Below are positions 1-5,034 of a stretch of 5,034 bases of DNA, one piece after another. The position numbers and the translations under genes are program-made. How positions within the stretch are numbered: the stretch's first letter is position 1; each line of letters opens with the position of its first letter. Origin of the DNA: an uncultured Desulfovibrio sp. (GTDB lineage: Bacteria > Desulfobacterota > Desulfovibrionia > Desulfovibrionales > Desulfovibrionaceae); NCBI GenBank assembly GCA_947177085.1, contig CAMWTD010000168.1, positions 1 to 5,034 on the forward strand, in the 5' to 3' direction. Below the pieces are notes generated by a model, which saw only the letters and a list, made by a program, of their open reading frames with translations, made no database searches and was not told where the DNA came from.

Positions 1-34
1 CCCCCCCCCGCCCCCCGCCAGCCCCCCCCGCCCC
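1..34. other. C-homopolymer-rich low-complexity tract at window edge
   Basis: This stretch is nearly all C, in runs of 9, 6, 8 and 4 broken by single G residues and one short CCAG. Nothing else in the window resembles it. The complementary strand has four G-runs separated by 1-5 base spacers, which formally fits a G-quadruplex. An artefact is more likely: false poly-G at the ends of reads from two-colour sequencing, which appears as poly-C after reverse complementing at a contig end. It lies where the N-terminal codons of the following DUF362 gene should be, and its translation there is only proline-rich filler. Confidence 0.6.
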
Positions 35-48
35 TTGCACAAAAAAAT

Positions 49-1095
49 GTGGCCAAGGGTGGCCGGCGCTGCGACGCGCTGCAACTGAAAAAGGTCCTCA
101 AACGCAATGACCTCGCCGCCGTCAAGATCCATTTCGGCGAATACGGCAACGACACCCACATCAAGCCCATGTTCGCGCGCGTGGCCGTGGACAAGATGAA
201 GGCCGCGGGCGTAAAGCCCTTCCTCACGGACACCACCACCCTGTATTCAGGCACGCGCCACAATGCCGTGGACCATCTCCACACCGCCTACCTTCACGGC
301 TTCACGCCCGAGACCGTGGGCGCGCCCGTCATCATCGCCGACGGCCTCTACGGCGAGGAGGACGTGCCCGTGCGCATCAACTGCAAGCACTTCAAGGATG
401 TGCGCATCGCCGCCGCCATCCGCCGCGTGCCCTCCATGGTGGTGCTCTCCCACTTCAAGGGGCATGAGATGGCCGGTTTCGGCGGGGCCATCAAGAACCT
501 CGCCATGGGCGGCGCTTCCGTGGCCGGCAAGCGCGACCAGCACGGCGTCCATGTGCAGATTGACGACTCCCTCTGCGTGGGCTGCGGCCGCTGCGTCAAG
601 GTGTGCCCGCAAAAGGCGCTCTCCCTCGTCAACGGCAAGAGCCATGTGGACGTGAGCCGCTGCATCGGCTGTTTCGAGTGCATCACCGTCTGCCCGGTGC
701 GCCCCAACAAGGCCATCAGCATCGACTGGAGCTCCGAGATGGTGCCCTTTGTGGAGCGCCTCACCGAATACGCCTACGGCGTGGTCAAGGGCAAGCAGAA
801 GCACATCTGTTACATCAATTTCGTCCTCAACGTCACGCCGGACTGTGACTGTGTGGGCTGGAGCGACATGCCCCTCGTGCCCGACATCGGCATCCTGGCT
901 TCCACGGATCCGGTGGCCCTGGACCAGGCCTGCTTCGACCTCGTGAACAAGGCCCCGGCCTTTGACCCCAAGATCGCCGACGCCAAGACGGACAAGTTCA
1001 CCGCCCGCTGGCCGCACACCAGGGGCGAAGTACAGTTGAGCTATGGCGAGGCCATCGGCCTCGGCACGCGCGAATACAAGCTGGAAAAGATCTAG
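49..1095 (+). CDS. DUF362 domain protein with two [4Fe-4S] ferredoxin motifs, 5'-incomplete
   Basis: This is a cytoplasmic iron-sulfur protein of the DUF362 family, whose biochemical role is not established; electron transfer is the natural inference. Residues about 20-160 are the DUF362 core (AVKIHFGEYGN at 24-34, GAPVIIADGL at 91-100, SHFKGHEMAGFGGAIKNLAMG at 134-154). A bacterial double ferredoxin domain follows: Cys176/179/182/186-Pro and Cys205/208/211/215-Pro. The C-terminal part has the conserved-looking TPDCDC (263-268) and DIGILASTDPVALDQ (279-293). There is no signal peptide or membrane segment. The GTG at 49 is only the first usable start. It has no ribosome-binding site, the frame is open back to base 1, and family members as I recall them carry about 20 more N-terminal residues. 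I therefore treat the 5' end as missing or corrupted. The TAG stop is followed by a terminator-like hairpin, so it may be the last gene of an upstream unit. The family assignment is secure; the start is not. Confidence 0.85.
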   Translation: MAKGGRRCDALQLKKVLKRNDLAAVKIHFGEYGNDTHIKPMFARVAVDKMKAAGVKPFLTDTTTLYSGTRHNAVDHLHTAYLHGFTPETVGAPVIIADGLYGEEDVPVRINCKHFKDVRIAAAIRRVPSMVVLSHFKGHEMAGFGGAIKNLAMGGASVAGKRDQHGVHVQIDDSLCVGCGRCVKVCPQKALSLVNGKSHVDVSRCIGCFECITVCPVRPNKAISIDWSSEMVPFVERLTEYAYGVVKGKQKHICYINFVLNVTPDCDCVGWSDMPLVPDIGILASTDPVALDQACFDLVNKAPAFDPKIADAKTDKFTARWPHTRGEVQLSYGEAIGLGTREYKLEKI

Positions 1096-1100
1096 CCGCC

Positions 1101-1152
1101 CGGGGCCTGCCCGGCCTGCCTGGCGCGGGAGGGCAGGCCCCGAACCATTTTT
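1101..1152 (+). terminator. Probable Rho-independent terminator after the DUF362 gene
   Basis: A perfect 12-bp GC-rich stem pairs 1101-1112 (CGGGGCCTGCCC) with 1131-1142 (GGGCAGGCCCCG) around an 18-base loop. A T5 tract follows at 1148-1152, five bases after the stem. GGCCTGCC occurs twice (1104-1111 and 1113-1120), so a second, shorter pairing register with 1132-1139 is possible. The gap before the T tract and its modest length make termination efficiency uncertain. Partial read-through into fhs is possible, because no clear promoter is visible between here and 1203. Confidence 0.65.
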
Positions 1153-1202
1153 CCGCGAGAGCGGCGCGCAGGGCCGCCCCCACAGCCCCCGAGGAGAAGA
1201 CC

Positions 1203-2975
1203 ATGCTGGATCCCAAAGCCCATGCCGACTGGGAAATCGCGCAGGAAGCCGAAAAGACCATGAAGACCATCTCCCAGATCGGCCGCGACCTGGGGCTGGA
1301 GGAAAGCGAGCTTCTGCCCTACGGGCACTACATGGGCAAGGTGGACTTCCGCAAGGTGCTCGACCGCCTGGGCGACCGCCCCAACGGCAAGTATATCGAC
1401 GTCACGGCCATCACGCCCACGCCGCTCGGCGAGGGCAAGTCCACCACCACCATCGGCCTCGTGCAGGGGCTGGGCAAGCGCGGCAAGCGCGCCTCCGCGG
1501 CCATCCGCCAGCCTTCCGGCGGCCCCACCATGGGCGTCAAGGGCTCGGCCGCCGGGGGCGGCCTTTCGCAGTGCATCCCGCTGACGCAGTATTCCCTCGG
1601 CTTCACGGGCGACATCAACGCGGTCATGAACGCGCACAATCTCGCCATGGTCGCCCTCACCTCGCGGATGCAGCATGAACGCAACTACGACGACGAGAAG
1701 CTGCTCGCGCTTTCCAAGATGCCGCGCCTCAACATCGACCCCACCAATGTGAACATGGGCTGGGTCATGGATTTCTGCTGCCAGGAGCTGCGCAACATCA
1801 TCACCGGCATCGACGGGGTGAACGGCAAGTCGGACGGCTTCATGATGCGCTCGCGCTTCGACATCGCGGTCTCGAGCGAAGTCATGGCCATCCTCGCCAT
1901 CTCGCGCGACCTTGCGGACATGCGGCGGCGCATGGGCAGGATCATCGTGGCCTATGACCGCGCGGGCAAGCCTGTCACCACGGCCGATCTTGAGGTGGAC
2001 GGGGCCATGACAGCCTGGATGGCGGAGGCCATCAACCCCAACCTCATCCAGACCATCGAGGGCCAGCCCGTCTTTGTCCATGCCGGGCCCTTCGCCAATA
2101 TCGCCATCGGCCAGAGCTCGGTCATCGCCGACCGCGTGGGCCTCAAGCTCAGCGACTATCACGTCACGGAGTCCGGCTTCGGCGCGGACATCGGCTATGA
2201 AAAGTTCTGGAACCTCAAGTGCCATTACAGCGGCCTAGCGCCGGACGCCGCCGTGGTGGTGGCCACCGTGCGCGCCCTCAAGAGCCACGGCGGCGCGCCC
2301 GTGCCCGTGCCGGGGCGGTCGCTGCCCTGCGAATATTCGGAAGAAAATGTGGGCTTCGTGGAGGCAGGCTGCTGCAACCTTCTGCACCATATCGAAAGCG
2401 TCAAGAAATCCGGCGTCTCCCCGGTTGTCTGCATCAACGCCTTTGTGACCGATACCGGGGCCGAGATCGCCAAGGTGCGCGAGCTCTGTGAAGCGGCCGG
2501 GGCGCGGGTCGCCCTCTCGCGGCACTGGGAGCTGGGAGGCGATGGGGCGCTGGAGCTGGCCGACGCGGTCATGGACGCCTGTAACGATAAGACGGCGTTC
2601 AAGCCTCTCTATAGCTGGGACATGCCCTTCAAGGAGCGCATCGAGCTCGTGGCACGCGAAATCTATGGAGCGGACGGCGTGGACTTTTCCGGCGAGGCCG
2701 AGGCCAAGCTCAAAAATATCCAGAAGCGCGAGGACGCCGACGAGCTCGGCCTGTGCATGGTGAAGACGCACCTTTCCCTCTCCGACGACCCCAATCTCAA
2801 GGGCGCGCCCAAGGGCTGGCGGCTCAAGATCCGCGACGTGCTCATCTATGGCGGCGCGGGCTTTGTGGTGCCCGTTTCCGGCAAGATCACCCTCATGCCG
2901 GGCACGGGTTCCAACCCGGCCTTCCGGCGCGTGGATGTGGATACCGAGACAGGCCGGGTCAAGGGGATTTTCTAG
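1203..2975 (+). CDS. fhs: Formate-tetrahydrofolate ligase (10-formyl-THF synthetase)
   Basis: This cytoplasmic enzyme catalyses formate + THF + ATP to 10-formyl-THF + ADP + phosphate, the entry of formate into the folate one-carbon pool. It has 590 residues; clostridial enzymes have about 555-560. The ATP loop is TPTPLGEGKSTT (71-82, Lys79), followed by RQPSGGPTMG with Arg102 (102-111). The family signature reads GVKGSAAGGGL (111-121) instead of the common G-I-K-G-G-A-A-G-G-G-Y. The second signature, VATVRALKSHGG (353-364), is intact. Phe414 (INAFVTDT) and Trp442 (HWELGGDG) correspond to the aromatic pair that holds the pterin in the Moorella enzyme. The C-terminal loop is MPGTGS (565-570) where MPGLP is usual. 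The first ATG is preferred: GAGGAG at 1191-1196 lies six bases upstream, and EIAQEAEK (11-18) matches the family N-terminus, which a start at Met20 would lose. folD follows after 45 bases, consistent with co-transcription. Confidence 0.97.
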   Translation: MLDPKAHADWEIAQEAEKTMKTISQIGRDLGLEESELLPYGHYMGKVDFRKVLDRLGDRPNGKYIDVTAITPTPLGEGKSTTTIGLVQGLGKRGKRASAAIRQPSGGPTMGVKGSAAGGGLSQCIPLTQYSLGFTGDINAVMNAHNLAMVALTSRMQHERNYDDEKLLALSKMPRLNIDPTNVNMGWVMDFCCQELRNIITGIDGVNGKSDGFMMRSRFDIAVSSEVMAILAISRDLADMRRRMGRIIVAYDRAGKPVTTADLEVDGAMTAWMAEAINPNLIQTIEGQPVFVHAGPFANIAIGQSSVIADRVGLKLSDYHVTESGFGADIGYEKFWNLKCHYSGLAPDAAVVVATVRALKSHGGAPVPVPGRSLPCEYSEENVGFVEAGCCNLLHHIESVKKSGVSPVVCINAFVTDTGAEIAKVRELCEAAGARVALSRHWELGGDGALELADAVMDACNDKTAFKPLYSWDMPFKERIELVAREIYGADGVDFSGEAEAKLKNIQKREDADELGLCMVKTHLSLSDDPNLKGAPKGWRLKIRDVLIYGGAGFVVPVSGKITLMPGTGSNPAFRRVDVDTETGRVKGIF

Positions 2976-3011
2976 CCGCCCCTTGAGCGGGCCGCACCAG
3001 CGTTGATTCAC

Positions 3012-3016
3012 AGGAG
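3012..3016 (+). promoter_or_regulatory. Ribosome-binding site deciding the folD start
   Basis: AGGAG lies four bases before the ATG at 3021. It falls inside a reading frame that could also open at the TTG at 3003, so it argues for the ATG. The ATG start also gives catalytic residues numbered exactly as in Escherichia coli FolD (Tyr50, Lys54, Gln98, Asp121). Confidence 0.8.
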
Positions 3017-3020
3017 ATCC

Positions 3021-3929
3021 ATGTCTGCAACGATCATCGACGGCGTGGCCATGAGCCGCGCCCTTCTCGAGGGCTTGCGCGAAGAAGTGGCCCAAATGCG
3101 GGAACAGCACGGCAAGGCCCCCGGCCTTGTCACCATCCTCGTGGGCGAGGATCCCGCCTCCGTGAGCTATGTCGCCCGCAAGGCGCGCACGGCGCACGAG
3201 CTCGGCTTCCACGAGGTGCAGGAGAACCGCCCGGCGGACATCAGCGAGGCCGAGCTCCTGGCCCTTATCGAGCGCTGCAACGCCGACCCGGACATCCACG
3301 GCATCCTCGTGCAGTTGCCGTTGCCGAAGCACATCGACGAAACGCGCGTGCTCAACGCCATCGACCCAGGGAAAGACGTGGACGGCTTCCATCCCGTCAA
3401 TCTCGGCAACCTGCTCATCGGCGGCGAGGCCGTGACGTTCCGGCCCTGCACGCCCGCGGGCATCCAGGAAATGCTCGTGCGCTCCGGCGTCCCGCTCGAC
3501 GGGGCAGAAGCCGTCATCGTGGGGCGCTCCAACATCGTGGGCAAGCCCCTTTCGGTCATGCTGGGCCAAAAGGGCCCGGGCGGCAATGCCACGGTCACGC
3601 TGACGCATACGCGCACGCGCGACCTCGCCGCCCATTGCCGCCGGGCCGACGTGCTCATCGTGGCGGCGGGCGTGCCCGGCCTCGTCAAGGCGGACTGGAT
3701 CAAGCCCGGGGCCACGGTCATCGATGTGGGCGTGAACCGCGTGGGCTTCAATGAAAAGACGGGCAAGGCCATCCTTGCGGGCGATGTGGACTTTGCGGCC
3801 GCGCGCGAAGTGGCGGGCAGGATTACCCCGGTCCCCGGCGGCGTGGGCCCCATGACCATCGCCATGCTGATGCAGAACACCGTGCGCTCGGCCCGGCGGC
3901 ATCTGGCGACGGAGAACGGAAAGGAATAA
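3021..3929 (+). CDS. folD: Bifunctional methylene-THF dehydrogenase / methenyl-THF cyclohydrolase
   Basis: FolD interconverts 10-formyl-THF, 5,10-methenyl-THF (cyclohydrolase) and 5,10-methylene-THF (NAD(P)-dependent dehydrogenase) in the cytoplasm, so it directly uses the product of the upstream fhs gene. The protein has 302 residues and is full length (E. coli FolD has 288). The catalytic Tyr50-x3-Lys54 (YVARK), Gln98 in GILVQLPLP (94-102) and Asp121 in KDVDGFHP (118-125) are all present. CTPAG (143-147), the dinucleotide-binding segment VIVGRSNIVGKPLS (166-179), AAGVPG (215-220) and the C-terminal signature PGGVGPMT (272-279) follow in the usual order. Arg169 and Ser170 in the GRS motif suggest NADP use, as in most bacterial FolD; this is inference. 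A short insertion (GQKGPGGNATVTLTHTRTR, about 182-200) is within normal variation. The gene is 45 bases after fhs and 60 bases before the transporter. No damage is seen. Confidence 0.97.
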   Translation: MSATIIDGVAMSRALLEGLREEVAQMREQHGKAPGLVTILVGEDPASVSYVARKARTAHELGFHEVQENRPADISEAELLALIERCNADPDIHGILVQLPLPKHIDETRVLNAIDPGKDVDGFHPVNLGNLLIGGEAVTFRPCTPAGIQEMLVRSGVPLDGAEAVIVGRSNIVGKPLSVMLGQKGPGGNATVTLTHTRTRDLAAHCRRADVLIVAAGVPGLVKADWIKPGATVIDVGVNRVGFNEKTGKAILAGDVDFAAAREVAGRITPVPGGVGPMTIAMLMQNTVRSARRHLATENGKE

Positions 3930-3934
3930 GGCCG

Positions 3935-3970
3935 TCCCGCCCGCAGGCCCCCCGGGCCCGGGAAGCGGGA
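3935..3970 (+). other. GC-rich hairpin/palindrome between folD and the transporter
   Basis: An outer stem, TCCCGC (3935-3940) with GCGGGA (3965-3970), encloses the perfect 12-base palindrome CCCGGGCCCGGG at 3951-3962; GGCCC (3946-3950) can alternatively pair with GGGCC (3954-3958). No T tract follows, so it is not a standard intrinsic terminator. It ends ten bases before the ribosome-binding site of the next gene (GGAGGG, 3980-3985). It could stabilise the folD 3' end or dampen expression of the transporter, but in such GC-rich DNA it may also be chance. Confidence 0.4.
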
Positions 3971-3989
3971 GCGCCGCGCGGAGGGCAGC

Positions 3990-4829
3990 ATGTCCGGTAC
4001 AGTCATCCTTCTTGTGCTCGGCGCGGCCTTTCTGCACGCCACATGGAACATCATCGTCAAGGGCGGCGAGAACAAGCTCTACGAAACCGCCATGAACGCC
4101 CTCGGCGGGGGCCTCGGGGCCATGTTTCTGCTGCCCTTCTTTCCCTTCCCGGACAGGGCGGCCTGGGGTTTTCTCGCGCTTTCCTGTTGCTGCCACCTCA
4201 CCTATTATCTCTGCATTGCCGCGGCCTACCGCGTGGCCGACCTCACCCTCGGGTACACCATCATGCGCGGCACGGCCCCCATGCTCACGGCGCTGGCCCT
4301 CTGCCTGCTCGGCGTGCCCCTTGGCCTCGCGGGCTGGGGCGGCGTCATCCTGCTCTGTTCCGGCATCCTCACCTTGGCGCTGGAGCAAAAGCTGGCCCAC
4401 AAGGGCAGCCTCAAGGGGGTGCTCTATTCCCTGCGCACCTCCTTCGTCATCATGGGCTACACGCTGGCCGACGGCTACGGCGCGCGCCTTTCCGGCGACA
4501 GCGTGAGCTATACCTGCTGGATTTTTTTCCTCAATATCTTTCCCCTCCATATCTATGTGCTCGCGCGCTACGGACGCGACTATTTGCGCTATCTGAGGCG
4601 TCGCGCCGTGCCCGGCCTTTCCGGCGGCCTGTGCGGGCTCGGCTCCTACGGCATCGCCATCTGGGCCATGACCCTCGCGCCCATTGCCCTTGTGGCGGCC
4701 CTGCGCGAGACCTCGGTCATCTTCGGCATGATCATGGCCGTCGTCTTCCTCGGCGAGCGGCTCACCGCGCTCCGGCTGCTGGCCATCCTGCTTGTCATGG
4801 CCGGGGCCATGATCATCCGCCTCGGTTGA
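3990..4829 (+). CDS. EamA/DMT-superfamily inner-membrane transporter
   Basis: This is a 279-residue integral membrane protein of the drug/metabolite transporter superfamily (EamA repeats), which usually exports or imports small metabolites; the substrate cannot be read from the sequence. About ten hydrophobic helices are visible, near residues 3-23, 33-53, 59-80, 87-109, 112-131, 148-164, 174-193, 209-229, 232-254 and 260-277. They form two five-helix halves, the normal EamA layout. The second half ends with the family-typical segment RETSVIFGMIMAVVFLGERL (239-258), and the first half has the counterpart LGYTIMRGTAPMLTAL (87-102). The start is supported by GGAGGG (3980-3985) four bases before the ATG. 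Basic residues after helix 7 (RYGRDYLRYLRRR, 193-205) fit a cytoplasmic loop. It is on the same strand as folD, 60 bases away, but a functional link to one-carbon metabolism is not evident. Family confidence is high. Confidence 0.9.
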   Translation: MSGTVILLVLGAAFLHATWNIIVKGGENKLYETAMNALGGGLGAMFLLPFFPFPDRAAWGFLALSCCCHLTYYLCIAAAYRVADLTLGYTIMRGTAPMLTALALCLLGVPLGLAGWGGVILLCSGILTLALEQKLAHKGSLKGVLYSLRTSFVIMGYTLADGYGARLSGDSVSYTCWIFFLNIFPLHIYVLARYGRDYLRYLRRRAVPGLSGGLCGLGSYGIAIWAMTLAPIALVAALRETSVIFGMIMAVVFLGERLTALRLLAILLVMAGAMIIRLG

Positions 4830-4860
4830 TGCGGGGCCTGCAAGCCGCCTTGCCCTATCC

Positions 4861-4892
4861 CTCCCCGGCAGACGCCCGGCCTGGAGCATTTT
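4861..4892 (+). terminator. Possible weak terminator after the transporter gene
   Basis: CTCC (4861-4864) can pair with GGAG (4883-4886), and CCGG (4865-4868) with CCGG (4876-4879), leaving a three-base bulge (4880-4882) and a seven-base loop. T4 follows at 4889-4892. The stem is short and imperfect and the T tract is minimal. The inverted repeat further downstream is a better candidate for the main transcript end. Confidence 0.25.
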
Positions 4893-4919
4893 CTTCACAT
4901 GGGGCGTTCACCGTACATG

Positions 4920-4965
4920 CATGAGTCATTTTTGCGCAATAAGTCAAAAACAACTCATGTTTTTT
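4920..4965 (+). terminator. Nested inverted repeat followed by T6, probable terminator
   Basis: CATGAGT (4920-4926) pairs with ACTCATG (4953-4959). After a symmetric CA/CA internal loop, TTTTTG (4929-4934) pairs with CAAAAA (4945-4950), leaving a ten-base loop. That is 13 base pairs in two blocks, followed directly by T6 (4960-4965). The position, 91 bases after the transporter stop, suits a transcript end on the + strand. The stem is unusually AT-rich for a terminator in a GC-rich genome, so a regulatory or operator role is an alternative. On the - strand no T tract follows the hairpin. Confidence 0.5.
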
Positions 4966-4974
4966 GCGGAATAT
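4929..4974. repeat. Two direct copies of a TTTTTGCG(C/G)AATA element, 32 bp apart
   Basis: Copy 1 is 4929-4942 and copy 2 is 4961-4974; they agree at 12 of 14 bases. Copy 1 contains the perfect palindrome TTGCGCAA (4932-4939), and copy 2 has TTGCGGAA at the same place. The 32-bp period is close to three helical turns, so proteins bound at both would face the same side of the DNA. This is a possible tandem operator for a gene beyond the right edge, but the elements also overlap the probable terminator. No regulator can be named. Confidence 0.35.
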
Positions 4975-5034
4975 CGTTGCCGCTAAGTTTTTTTCGACTT
5001 GGAACCTCGCGATTTTTGGGGGCCGCGCGCTGCC

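Noticed and set aside
1096..1202. Possible THF riboswitch upstream of fhs
   Set aside because: I looked for a conserved folate-riboswitch-like core and saw only simple GC-rich hairpins.
1092..2225. 377-codon open frame on the - strand opposite fhs
   Set aside because: It is a shadow of the fhs reading frame: biased composition, no motif, and it starts inside a confirmed gene.
3003..3020. TTG start for folD giving six extra residues
   Set aside because: The AGGAG at 3012-3016 would lie inside the coding region, and the ATG at 3021 gives residue numbering matching E. coli FolD.
4840..4853. Small hairpin GCAAG-CCGC-CTTGC just after the transporter stop
   Set aside because: It has only five base pairs and no T tract, so it is too weak to call as a terminator.
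2235..4898. Very long open frame (887 codons) on the - strand, antisense to the end of fhs, all of folD and the transporter
   Set aside because: The sense strand holds clearly recognisable genes over nearly the whole span. The antisense product is low-complexity (rich in Ala, Gly, His, Arg, Asp) with no recognisable motif, as expected from GC-rich codon third positions suppressing antisense stops.
4043..4924. 293-codon + strand open frame overlapping the transporter
   Set aside because: It is an out-of-frame shadow rich in His, Arg, Pro and Gly. The transporter frame has membrane helices and the EamA motif, so it is the real one.
4930..4990. Candidate sigma-70 promoter (TTGCGG at 4964-4969 with TAAGTT at 4984-4989)
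   Set aside because: The spacing is 14 bp instead of about 17 and both hexamers are weak matches. AT-richness alone does not support a promoter call.

Overview
The window is a GC-rich stretch with four protein-coding genes, all on the + strand. The proteins look most like those of sulfate-reducing Deltaproteobacteria (Desulfovibrionaceae: Desulfovibrio, Bilophila and relatives). That placement rests on remembered family features, mainly the ferredoxin-containing DUF362 protein and the long variant of formate-tetrahydrofolate ligase, and not on a database search.

Layout. Bases 1-34 are an almost pure C tract and look like a contig-end artefact or low-complexity sequence. A DUF362/double [4Fe-4S] ferredoxin protein follows (49-1095); its extreme N-terminus appears to be missing or corrupted. 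A 12-bp GC-rich hairpin and T5 tract (1101-1152) separate it from fhs, formate-tetrahydrofolate ligase (1203-2975). After 45 bases comes folD, methylenetetrahydrofolate dehydrogenase/methenyltetrahydrofolate cyclohydrolase (3021-3929). After 60 bases, which contain a strong GC palindrome, comes an EamA/DMT-family ten-helix transporter (3990-4829). The last 205 bases are non-coding. They turn abruptly AT-rich from about 4889 and hold a nested inverted repeat followed by T6 (probable terminator) and two copies of a TTTTTGCG(C/G)AATA element 32 bp apart.

How the genes work together. Fhs condenses formate with tetrahydrofolate using ATP, and FolD takes the product through 5,10-methenyl- to 5,10-methylene-tetrahydrofolate. 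The pair is a complete formate-to-methylene-THF module, feeding purine, thymidylate, serine/glycine and, in some Desulfovibrio, reductive-glycine-type carbon assimilation. The DUF362 protein may be an electron-transfer partner, but nothing in the sequence proves that. The transporter's substrate is unknown and it may be only a positional neighbour.

I see no mobile element, CRISPR array, tRNA or rRNA, and no convincing new system. This is mostly ordinary core metabolism. The most useful second looks are the damaged left edge, the divergent motifs of Fhs and the structured AT-rich right end.
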